5,235 nucleotides of DNA, taken from NCBI GenBank assembly GCA_023247955.1, contig JAHFFL010000095.1, forward strand, positions 1 to 5,235, written 5' to 3'. The position numbers and the translations under genes are program-made. This document shows positions 1 to 5,235 of the stretch, piece by piece. The number at the start of each line of letters is the position of its first letter. Position 1 is the first letter of the stretch. A model generated the notes under the pieces. That model saw only the letters and a program-made list of their open reading frames with translations, made no database searches and was not told the DNA's origin. Origin of the DNA: Candidatus Omnitrophota bacterium. GTDB taxonomy: Bacteria; Omnitrophota; Gorgyraeia; 2-02-FULL-51-18.

Positions 1-1
1 T

Positions 2-412
2 TACGGCAAGGGGATTAATTTAAACACCGTTTCAAAGGAGACGCTCGTGCTTCTGGGCATTGCCGACTCGCTGGCCGAGCGTATTGTTTCCACCCGTGAA
101 GGCAGCGAGTCTGTGCCCGCAGCCGGCGCCGGCAAAAGTACCGGAACGGAGACAAATTCCAAGGATAGACCGTTTGATGATTTAGGCGATCTCGAACAAA
201 AGATAGGCGTCTCTTCCGAAGAGGACGCCTCGCTCCAGCAATTTTCGTCGCTGTGGATTTTTGATGTTGACACTCTTCGATTTTTATCTGTAACATGGGT
301 GTTGTCAAAAGATTCTCCAGCGGAGCCCGGGAAGACAGGCCGTTGGTACAAAGTCGGCATCGAATGTGTCGCCGGTCTTGATGGACAGCTTCTCTATCTC
401 AGGGAAATTTAG
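2..412 (+). CDS. gspK: GspK-like minor pseudopilin, C-terminal part (5' end outside window)
   Basis: The frame is open from base 2 to a TAG at 410-412, giving 136 residues of a protein whose start lies upstream. The first 34 residues hold a helix-hairpin-helix-like segment: INLNT (5-9), LLGI (17-20) and AERIVSTREG (25-34). This is the pattern of the SAM-like domain in GspK proteins (N-x-N-T-A, L-x-G-I, A-x-x-I-x-x-R). A polar, low-complexity insert follows (about 35-55). The tail runs FDDLGDLEQKIG and then SSLWIFDVDTLRFLSVTWVL, resembling the terminal beta segment of GspK. In known T2SS, GspK sits at the tip of the pseudopilus with GspI and GspJ. The position directly before a GspL-like gene matches the usual K-L-M order. 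The methylated N-terminal helix is not visible. The HhH signature also occurs in ComEA-like proteins, but the tail and context favour GspK. Confidence 0.72.
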   Translation, partial: YGKGINLNTVSKETLVLLGIADSLAERIVSTREGSESVPAAGAGKSTGTETNSKDRPFDDLGDLEQKIGVSSEEDASLQQFSSLWIFDVDTLRFLSVTWVLSKDSPAEPGKTGRWYKVGIECVAGLDGQLLYLREI

Positions 413-440
413 TTGTATTGCCACCGGACGCCGCTAAACG

Positions 441-444
441 GGAG
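441..444 (+). promoter_or_regulatory. Candidate ribosome binding site deciding the gspL-like start
   Basis: GGAG lies three bases before the ATG at 448, which is a short spacing. A TTG at 418 would add ten residues (MPPDAAKREP) that do not resemble a PilM/GspL N-terminus, and an ATG at 469 is also in frame. ATG 448 gives MSFIKF followed by the first beta strand, as in PilM proteins. Confidence 0.4.
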
Positions 445-447
445 CCC

Positions 448-1944
448 ATGAGTTTTATTAAATTTCCCATGAAGACCAGGAACGCGCAGCGGCTGGTGCT
501 TGAGCTCACCGGCGATTGGCTGAAATGGGCCATGAGCCAGGGAACCGCGGGTTCGTGGGACATCGTGGACTGCGGAGTTTTTCAACTCGTGCCGGACAAA
601 AAAGCGGCCCGTGAAAAGCTCGAAGAACTCGTCAAGAAATACAAGATACAACCGCAGGAAGTGTTCAGCTGTGTTCCGCGTTATCAGGTGACCGCTCGGA
701 ATCTGGAACTGCCTTCCACGCAACCCTCCGAGATTAAAAAGATCATCGATCTGCAGGCCGTCAAGCAGACGCCTTATGCGGTCGATGAAATTGTTTTTGA
801 TTACTATCTTTTGAAAGCGCACCGCGAAGGCTATTCGAGCGTCCTGCTTGTCGTGGCGCACCGTGAAGTCATCAACACGCATTTAAGAACGCTCGAGGAA
901 ATGGGGCTTAACCCGGCGCATATCACGCTGGCGACTCAGTGCAGCGTGCACCGGTTGTCCGCGCAGCTTGAGGGCTGGAATCCCGAGCAGATTGTCGCGG
1001 TGCTGGACGTGGACGTTAAACATACGGATTTCTTTGTGTTTCGCGGCACTAATCTCCTGTTTACGCAAAACCTGTCCCCGAACGCCGAGCGGCTTGCCGA
1101 AGACGGGCCGAAATGGCAGGAGAAACTGCTTGAGGAGATTTCCCGGTCGCTTCAGATTTACCGCAGTGAAGAGATCGCGCGTGAGCCCGAGCGGCTGGTG
1201 CTGGCCGGCGCGGTGGGAGGGGTGCGCCCGGTGATTGATCGGCTTGCCGCGACGACGGGTCTGGCGGTGATAGAATCGGAGTCAGCGGACCTTGTCCGGA
1301 GATTTCTCAAACCGCCGGCCGATCCGGCGTGGGCTAAGAAACTGTCCTTTTCGGCAATCGCGGGGCTCGCGTTTTTGCCGAGAGCACCTTTCATTAATCT
1401 GGTCCCTCAGGAAGTGATTATCAAGGCCTCGATTCTTGAGAAGGGGCGCCGCCTTTTTATGACGGGGATTTTGTCCTTGTCCCTGTTTCTTGTCGCGATC
1501 AGTTTCTTTGCCCAAAATTATTACCGGAAACAGGCGTATTTGAAGTGGTTGGAAGACAAACTGTCGGTCACGCAAAAATCCTCCGAAGAAGTCACCTCCG
1601 CCCGGCGGGCCATCCAGGAAGTGATCGGCCTGCATGAGTCTAACCTGCGTCTCTTGGAGGCCCTGGTGCGTCTGCATGAGATGGTGCCCAAGGGGATTTA
1701 TTTCACGGAAATCAATCTGACAAAAGACAATCGTTTTCAAATCCAAGGACGCGCCGAATCGATGACCAGCGTTTTTGATTTCGTCAATAGTCTCAAGTCG
1801 CTGTCGCTCTTTCAGGGGATAGAGACCAAGCGTCTAACCAAGCGGATCGCGGACAATAAAGAAGTCGTGGATTTTGAGATAGAAAGCATTTTGTCGGGGA
1901 AGAAAGAGTCATCCCCACCGGAGCCGGCTCAGCCGATCCGTTAA
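448..1944 (+). CDS. gspL: GspL-like inner-membrane platform protein (PilM-PilN fusion)
   Basis: From ATG 448 this encodes 498 residues; a TTG start at 418 would give 508. Residues 1 to about 300 read as a PilM-type actin-like fold: strand-turn-strand LVLELTGDWLKW (17-28), the PilM-like stretch SCVPRYQVTARNLELP (74-89), a second LDVDVKHTDFFVF strand pair (186-198), and VLAGAVGGVRPVIDRL (251-266) where PilM has its adenosine motif. Near 315-320 comes FINLVP, the N-terminal motif of PilN that docks into PilM. A single membrane helix follows (about 336-355, MTGILSLSLFLVAISFFA), then a coiled region and a PilN/GspL ferredoxin-like periplasmic domain (about 400-481) with PKGIYFTEINL. Topology should be cytoplasm, one helix, periplasm. 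In T2SS, GspL recruits the GspE ATPase and binds GspM. The nucleotide-site residues are degenerate, so ATP hydrolysis is unlikely. It sits 35 bases after gspK and 14 before the GspM/PilO-like gene. Confidence 0.85.
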   Translation: MSFIKFPMKTRNAQRLVLELTGDWLKWAMSQGTAGSWDIVDCGVFQLVPDKKAAREKLEELVKKYKIQPQEVFSCVPRYQVTARNLELPSTQPSEIKKIIDLQAVKQTPYAVDEIVFDYYLLKAHREGYSSVLLVVAHREVINTHLRTLEEMGLNPAHITLATQCSVHRLSAQLEGWNPEQIVAVLDVDVKHTDFFVFRGTNLLFTQNLSPNAERLAEDGPKWQEKLLEEISRSLQIYRSEEIAREPERLVLAGAVGGVRPVIDRLAATTGLAVIESESADLVRRFLKPPADPAWAKKLSFSAIAGLAFLPRAPFINLVPQEVIIKASILEKGRRLFMTGILSLSLFLVAISFFAQNYYRKQAYLKWLEDKLSVTQKSSEEVTSARRAIQEVIGLHESNLRLLEALVRLHEMVPKGIYFTEINLTKDNRFQIQGRAESMTSVFDFVNSLKSLSLFQGIETKRLTKRIADNKEVVDFEIESILSGKKESSPPEPAQPIR

Positions 1945-1958
1945 GAGGAAAGTAAATC

Positions 1959-2594
1959 ATGGGTGCGGTCAATATCGACTTGAAGCAGCAATTGAAAGCT
2001 GTCTCGGGCTTTCTGACGGAGCGGGGAAGCCGCTTTTGGGAAACGTTCAACCGTCTCTCCCAGAGAGAAAAAAATTATTTCATCGCGGCGGGGGTCATGG
2101 TCTTTTTGGCGTTTATTCAGTTCGGAATCGTGCGGCCTATTCAGCACAGCTTACTTGTCCTGCGTGAGCGGATAACGACCGAGGAAAAAAAGGCCGTTTA
2201 CAACTTGCGTAACCTCGGACAAAAACCCCAAGTGGACGTGCTTTATCTTAGCTTGCTTCAAAGCATCGGCATGTCCGGCGCCTCCAGTGACGAAATCCGC
2301 TCCTCGATGCTCCATGATGTTGAGCTTACCGCCCGCTCCCACAATATTTCGCTGACGGACGTCAAACCCCAAATATCCACCGACCGGGAAAATTTCAGGG
2401 ATTTTTATTTGAGGGCGCAGGCGGAAGGGAAAATGGAAGAGCTTATCGTTTTTTTCACGGAACTTGTCAAAATGAAAAAGCTCTATTACATCGAAAGTCT
2501 CAAAGTCACGCCTCATCCGGATTACGAAAACAAGGTCAAGGCCAGCATCTCCATCGGCCGTGCCGTGCTCCTCTCCAAAAAACCCGCTTCATAA
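1959..2594 (+). CDS. gspM: GspM/PilO-like inner-membrane platform protein
   Basis: 211 residues from ATG 1959, preceded by GAGGAAAG at 1945-1952, a good ribosome binding site just after the gspL stop. The N-terminal cytoplasmic part is amphipathic (1-38) and ends in LSQREKNYF, which matches the L-S-x-R-E-x-x-x segment seen just before the membrane helix of GspM proteins. One hydrophobic helix follows (about 40-58, FIAAGVMVFLAFIQFGIV), ending in RP as in the family. Then come a charged, probably coiled segment (64-85) and a C-terminal alpha/beta domain (about 117-205) with FYLRAQAEGKMEELIVFF and YYIESLKVTP, the layout of a PilO/GspM ferredoxin-like domain. It should pair with the periplasmic domain of the preceding GspL-like protein. 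Whether GspM or PilO is the better name cannot be settled by eye; the neighbours gspK, gspC and gspD favour GspM. It is the last gene before a non-coding gap and probably ends the first transcription unit. Confidence 0.78.
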   Translation: MGAVNIDLKQQLKAVSGFLTERGSRFWETFNRLSQREKNYFIAAGVMVFLAFIQFGIVRPIQHSLLVLRERITTEEKKAVYNLRNLGQKPQVDVLYLSLLQSIGMSGASSDEIRSSMLHDVELTARSHNISLTDVKPQISTDRENFRDFYLRAQAEGKMEELIVFFTELVKMKKLYYIESLKVTPHPDYENKVKASISIGRAVLLSKKPAS

Positions 2595-2600
2595 ATTTTT

Positions 2601-2775
2601 CACCCGGCTCGCCACCTGAGATAGGAGAGTCTTCACACATGGCAGAGTGAGCGACGGGTGACCGAGGCGGGGATGCTCCACCCGGAGCCCGAACGTCAGT
2701 TACGGGCGAGGATGGAGCGCCCCGCCGAGGGCAGGACCCGTCGCCCCATTGCGGCTGATTTATCCCCCATATGTG
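2601..2775. other. Structured intergenic element (long tiered hairpin with alternative stem)
   Basis: Between gspM (ending 2594) and the ATPase gene (from 2886) there is no credible coding sequence, but a GC-rich segment with strong dyad symmetry. Read directly: GCGACGGGT (2651-2659) pairs with ACCCGTCGC (2736-2744); GGCGGGG (2666-2672) with CCCCGCC (2720-2726); GCTCCA (2675-2680) with TGGAGC (2713-2718). An inner hairpin is formed by GCCCGAAC (2687-2694) and GTT-A-CGGGC (2699-2707) with a four-base loop. An outermost stem, CACACATGG (2634-2642) with CCATATGTG (2767-2775), has one mismatch. Upstream, CACCCGGCTC (2601-2610) can pair with GAGC-GA-CGGGTG (2649-2660), competing with the main stem. 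It could be a structured RNA, a folded 3' end of the gspKLM transcript, or a palindromic repeat (REP/MITE-like). No poly-U follows, so a standard terminator is unlikely. I do not recognise a known RNA family. Confidence 0.6.
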
Positions 2776-2785
2776 GTATTAGAGT

Positions 2786-2814
2786 TTGACCCCCGTATCA
2801 ATTTGTAGTATAGT
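2786..2814 (+). promoter_or_regulatory. Sigma70-type promoter for the ATPase-gspC-gspD unit
   Basis: The -35 box is TTGACC (2786-2791) and the -10 box is TATAGT (2809-2814), with a 17-base spacer. Each box differs from the consensus TTGACA/TATAAT at one position and the spacing is ideal. Transcription would start near 2821, leaving a leader of about 65 bases before the GTG at 2886. The promoter lies in an AT-richer stretch right after the structured element, so that element is upstream of, not within, this transcript. An imperfect dyad TTGA-N8-TCAA (2786-2801) overlaps the -35 box but is too short to call an operator. Confidence 0.65.
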
Positions 2815-2873
2815 GTTCGTACATCAATACTTGGGCTTGCAGCAAATCGTTTAAATTTGGTTCAGATTTTAGC

Positions 2874-2879
2874 GGGGAG
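2874..2879 (+). promoter_or_regulatory. Ribosome binding site supporting a GTG start
   Basis: GGGGAG lies six bases before the GTG at 2886. The GTG yields VSYYRVLGLQKEPF, read with initiator Met. This is the normal N-terminus of ExeA-like ATPases (a tyrosine followed by G-L-x-x-x-P-F), so the GTG start is well supported although there is no ATG. Confidence 0.7.
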
Positions 2880-2885
2880 TCTAGG

Positions 2886-3794
2886 GTGAGCTATTATAGG
2901 GTGCTTGGGCTTCAAAAAGAGCCGTTTACGACCAGCCCCGATCCTTCTTTTCTTTATCTCTCCGCGGAGCATCGCGCCGCGCTTTACCGTCTGAGGATTT
3001 CCGTGAAACTTCGGCGGGGATTGGGTCTCGTTCTCGGAGATGTCGGAGTAGGGAAGACCACGCTAAGCCGCCGTTTTGTCCAGCTGGTGAAGGACGAACC
3101 GCGGGTCACGGTGCACATGGTGCTCAATCCGATTTTTAAGGATGAGAAGGATTTTCTCGAAGACCTCTGTCTCCGCTTCGGCATCCCCGCCGAGAAGGCG
3201 CAGACCGCCGCGTATTATTTTAATGAGATAGAAAATTATCTTTTCAAAAAAGGGGTCAATGAAGGGCAGACGCTCGTGCTCCTCATCGACGAGGCGCAGA
3301 AGCTCAACGACGAGTGTCTGGAAGCGCTGCGCGGTCTCCTGAATTACGAGACCAACGAGTTCAAAATCCTGCAGGTGGTTTTGTTTTCGCAGAGCGAAAT
3401 CGTGCCGCGGCTCGTGCGCATCCGGAATTTTTGGGACCGCATTGCGCTGAAGCATATGCTGCCCCCGCTTGATTTTTCTGAGACGCGCGAGATGATCATG
3501 TTTCGTCTGGAAACCGCCGGCTATCGTTCGCCGATACGGCTGTTCAGCGAGGAGGCCTTCGATGTGATTTACCGCGCGACCAACGGTTTTCCGCGGCAAG
3601 TCACCCAGCTCTGCCATGACTCGCTGGAGTATTTGGTGATGCAGAATCAAAGTTATGTGGACAAGGCCCTCGTCGAGTATTTGGTGACCAGGGACAGCCG
3701 CTTGTTTTCCGAAACCGGCTTAAAAGGGAACAATCCTTATTATGGAACCCAACAAACCTCCGAGAGATTTGACGCCCGAAGAGCGGTTGTTTAG
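2886..3794 (+). CDS. gspA: ExeA/GspA-like AAA+ ATPase (short form)
   Basis: 302 residues from a GTG with a good ribosome binding site. The N-terminus YYRVLGLQKEPFTTSPDP then FLYLSAEHRAAL is the signature of the ExeA/GspA/MshM family (P-F-x-x-x-P-D-P, then an H-x-x-A-L helix). Walker A is GDVGVGKT (51-58) and Walker B is VLLIDEAQKL (131-140), with the catalytic Asp135-Glu136. A sensor-1-like VVLFSQSE lies at 164-171, arginines at 174-185 could supply a finger, and GFPRQVTQLC (234-243) is the C-terminal lid motif. The protein ends soon after the AAA+ module: there is no membrane helix and no periplasmic peptidoglycan-binding domain, both of which Aeromonas ExeA has at its C-terminus. It is therefore probably cytoplasmic. 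ExeA works with ExeB in secretin assembly; here the partner may be the GspC-like protein encoded directly after it with a 53-base overlap. A related role in pilus biogenesis (MshM-like) is possible. Confidence 0.85.
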   Translation: MSYYRVLGLQKEPFTTSPDPSFLYLSAEHRAALYRLRISVKLRRGLGLVLGDVGVGKTTLSRRFVQLVKDEPRVTVHMVLNPIFKDEKDFLEDLCLRFGIPAEKAQTAAYYFNEIENYLFKKGVNEGQTLVLLIDEAQKLNDECLEALRGLLNYETNEFKILQVVLFSQSEIVPRLVRIRNFWDRIALKHMLPPLDFSETREMIMFRLETAGYRSPIRLFSEEAFDVIYRATNGFPRQVTQLCHDSLEYLVMQNQSYVDKALVEYLVTRDSRLFSETGLKGNNPYYGTQQTSERFDARRAVV

Positions 3795-4497
3795 GATCAT
3801 TCAGGAGGGCGAAAAGTCCGAAGAAGGTGACGACACGCTGGTTGTTTCATCGGGGAAACCCGAACCGGCCAAGGTGTCGGTGCCGCCCCCTCCGACGCCA
3901 GCGGAGGGACCCCAGGAAGGGTTCTCGGACCGGGACATCCAGGCCAAAAAGGCCCGCCGCGCGGTGATGTCCGCCGCCTCCGCGGCGCCCTTTCTTCAGG
4001 ACGCGCTCCGCCGTTTTTTTTCCATCCGTACCATCAACCGGCTGCTTGCGGTTTCGCTCTCAGGATTCCTGGTCTATTTTTCCGCGAGCCAGTTTTTTTT
4101 GAGAGAAGACCCCGCCGAGGTTTTTATGAAGAAGGCGTCCGCGATGAATGCCGCCGCTCTTGAGTTGCCTCCAAATTTATTTTCCGTCGAGGACAAGGAT
4201 TTGGGCGGGGTCACCCAGCGGAATATTTTTCACCCTTGGAAAGAACTACCACCGCTCGCTCCTGTGGTGCCCGAAAAGCCAGCTGCCCCGAGCAATTCTT
4301 TGGTTTCTGTCGCGGCCACGCTCAAGCTTAGCGGGATTTTCCTAGGGGATATTCCGGAGGCCCTAGTGGAAGTCACGGATGAAAAGAAAACCTATGTGGT
4401 GTCGAAAGGCATGACAATCAAGGGCATACAGGTCAAGGAAGTCCGGCCGGACGCCGTAATTCTTACCGACGGTCAATCGGAGGTCCCGCTTCGATGA
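3742..4497 (+). CDS. gspC: GspC-like inner-membrane protein with HR domain
   Basis: 251 residues from ATG 3742, which lies inside the end of the ATPase gene (53-base overlap); a weak GGGA at 3726-3729 is the only ribosome binding site seen. The first 95 residues are cytoplasmic: a charged helix LTPEERLFRIIQEGEK (10-25), a Pro-rich linker (40-58) and a basic Arg/Lys-rich stretch. One membrane helix follows (about 99-118, NRLLAVSLSGFLVYFSAS). The periplasmic part has RNIF (160-163), the equivalent of the GspC R-N-L-F motif, a Pro-rich linker (169-184) and an HR/PDZ-less beta domain (about 190-251): LKLSGIFLGDIPEALVEV then TYVVSKGMTIKGIQVKEV and VILTDGQSEVPLR. The HR domain of GspC binds the secretin N0 domain, and gspD follows with an ATGA overlap. 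There is no C-terminal PDZ or coiled coil. GspB or PilP are alternative names, but the motif order fits GspC better. Two runs of eight T flank the membrane-helix codons. Confidence 0.78.
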   Translation: MEPNKPPRDLTPEERLFRIIQEGEKSEEGDDTLVVSSGKPEPAKVSVPPPPTPAEGPQEGFSDRDIQAKKARRAVMSAASAAPFLQDALRRFFSIRTINRLLAVSLSGFLVYFSASQFFLREDPAEVFMKKASAMNAAALELPPNLFSVEDKDLGGVTQRNIFHPWKELPPLAPVVPEKPAAPSNSLVSVAATLKLSGIFLGDIPEALVEVTDEKKTYVVSKGMTIKGIQVKEVRPDAVILTDGQSEVPLR

Positions 4498-5235
4498 GAC
4501 GGGTCCGTTTTGCCGTAGCTGTCGCGGTTGTTTCGGCGCTTTTCTTGTGGGCAGCGGCCCCCGTGTTTTCAAGGCAGGACATGGATTTCTTAAAAGACCG
4601 GAATAAAAACGTTTCCATTGATTTACGCGATAGCGATGTGCTGGATGTGCTGAAATTTTTGGCCCAAAAAGGCAAGTTCAATATCTTTATCAGTCCCGGC
4701 ATTCAGGGGAAGGCCACGCTGTTTTTGGAGGACGTGAAAATCTCCGACATCCTCGATATTATCTTACTCTCCAACGGGTTGGCTTACCGTGTGAAAGACT
4801 CAATTGTGTATGTGATGACGGAGGAAGAATACAAGGCGCGTTACGGCGAGGAATACGATGACGCCCGGGAAGCGCAGCTTATCAAACTTCAGTATGCATC
4901 GCCGGCCCAGGTGTTCAAAATGCTTGAGCCCATGAAAAGCGCGGTCGGCACGATTGTGATCGACGAGCAGACCGGCACGATTATTTTGATGGAAACCTCG
5001 GAAAAGATGAAACTCATGAAAAAAATCATCGAGGAGATCGATCAGCCGCTGGAGACCAAGGTGTTTGATTTGGGATACGCGAAGGCGGCGGACATTTTGA
5101 CTCTGCTGCAGGCGAAACTGCAGGACCAGGCCGTCGGCTCCATTCACGCGGACACGCGGACCAATCAGATCGTGGTCACCGCGCTCGCCAATCGCATGAA
5201 GGAGATTGAAGAACTTGTCAGCCATCTTGATCGGA
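4494..5235 (+). CDS. gspD: GspD/PilQ-type secretin, N-terminal part (3' end outside window)
   Basis: The gene starts with an ATG at 4494 that overlaps the gspC stop (ATGA), with GGAGG at 4479-4483, ten bases upstream. The frame stays open to the end of the window (247 codons). Residues 1-26 form a Sec signal peptide: basic MRRVR, hydrophobic core to about 22, and a likely cleavage after APVFS. There is no lipobox Cys. Residues 40-108 match the secretin N0/STN domain (VSIDLRDSDVLDVLKFLA, then FNIFISPGIQGKATLFL and SDILDIIL). Residues 128-185 are an N1-type Secretin_N domain (LIKLQYASPAQVFKML, IVIDEQTGTIIL, IIEEID). Residues 188-247 begin a second copy (KVFDLGYAKAADILTLL, ADTRTNQIVVTAL, IEELVSHLD). 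The beta-barrel gate that forms the outer-membrane pore is beyond the window. N0 is the docking site for the GspC HR domain. PilQ is the alternative identity, but the absence of AMIN domains and the gspC neighbour favour GspD. Confidence 0.88.
   Translation, partial: MRRVRFAVAVAVVSALFLWAAAPVFSRQDMDFLKDRNKNVSIDLRDSDVLDVLKFLAQKGKFNIFISPGIQGKATLFLEDVKISDILDIILLSNGLAYRVKDSIVYVMTEEEYKARYGEEYDDAREAQLIKLQYASPAQVFKMLEPMKSAVGTIVIDEQTGTIILMETSEKMKLMKKIIEEIDQPLETKVFDLGYAKAADILTLLQAKLQDQAVGSIHADTRTNQIVVTALANRMKEIEELVSHLDR

Noticed and set aside
2..103. ComEA-type DNA-uptake protein for the first partial gene
   Set aside because: The helix-hairpin-helix motif alone would fit, but the long C-terminal tail and the adjacent GspL- and GspM-like genes point to GspK.
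418..447. TTG at 418 as the gspL start
   Set aside because: It would add MPPDAAKREP, which does not resemble the family N-terminus, whereas ATG 448 has GGAG nearby and yields a normal PilM-like start.
2639..2650. Mini-ORF ATG GCA GAG TGA with GGAGAG upstream in the intergenic region
   Set aside because: It encodes only three residues, and the bases are better explained as part of the outer stem of the structured element.
2651..2744. Intrinsic (Rho-independent) terminator for gspKLM
   Set aside because: The hairpin is strong but is followed by CCCCATTGCGG with no run of T, so the canonical signal is missing. A Rho-dependent or structure-dependent end remains possible.
2786..2801. Operator-like dyad TTGA-N8-TCAA over the -35 box
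   Set aside because: Four-base half-sites occur often by chance, and one of them is simply the -35 hexamer.
3063..3650. Long open frame (195 codons) on the - strand opposite the ATPase gene
   Set aside because: It lies entirely within a gene with clear Walker motifs, its translation shows no recognisable domain, and it is the mirror frame expected from codon bias. The same applies to other - strand frames such as 409-882 and 1282-1746.

Overview
The window carries part of a type II secretion / type IV pilus-like assembly gene cluster from a diderm (Gram-negative-type) bacterium. All real genes are on the + strand. In order they are: the C-terminal end of a GspK-like minor pseudopilin (cut by the window start), a GspL-like protein that is visibly a PilM-PilN fusion, a GspM/PilO-like protein, a 291-base non-coding gap, an ExeA/GspA-like AAA+ ATPase, a GspC-like inner-membrane protein, and the N-terminal part of a GspD/PilQ-type secretin (cut by the window end). 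The secretin, with a Sec signal peptide and N0/N1-type domains, implies an outer membrane. The organism cannot be named from this sequence. The divergence of every gene from the proteobacterial models, and the mix of T2SS and T4P traits, would suit an uncultivated or deep-branching diderm phylum such as Omnitrophota, but that is a guess.

Layout: gspK, gspL and gspM (2-2594) are tightly packed with short gaps and look like the distal end of one transcription unit. After gspM lies a GC-rich segment (about 2601-2775) that can fold into a long, multi-tiered imperfect hairpin with a competing alternative stem. It has no U-tract, so it is not a standard intrinsic terminator. It is followed by a good sigma70-type promoter (TTGACC-17-TATAGT, 2786-2814) and a leader of about 65 bases, which appears to start a second transcription unit. 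In that unit the ATPase and gspC overlap by 53 bases, and gspC and gspD overlap as ATGA, so translation is probably coupled.

How the genes work together: GspK would cap or prime the pseudopilus. The GspL-like fusion and the GspM/PilO-like protein would form the inner-membrane platform, with their periplasmic ferredoxin-like domains paired. The GspC-like protein would link that platform to the secretin through its periplasmic HR domain, which in known systems contacts the secretin N0 domain. The ExeA-like ATPase may help assemble the secretin, as ExeA does with ExeB in Aeromonas. The motor ATPase (GspE), GspF, the major pseudopilin and the prepilin peptidase are not in the window. The most notable points are the PilM-PilN fusion that keeps PilN's own PilM-binding motif, its degenerate actin-like nucleotide site, the structured intergenic element, and the short ATPase placed between the M and C genes.
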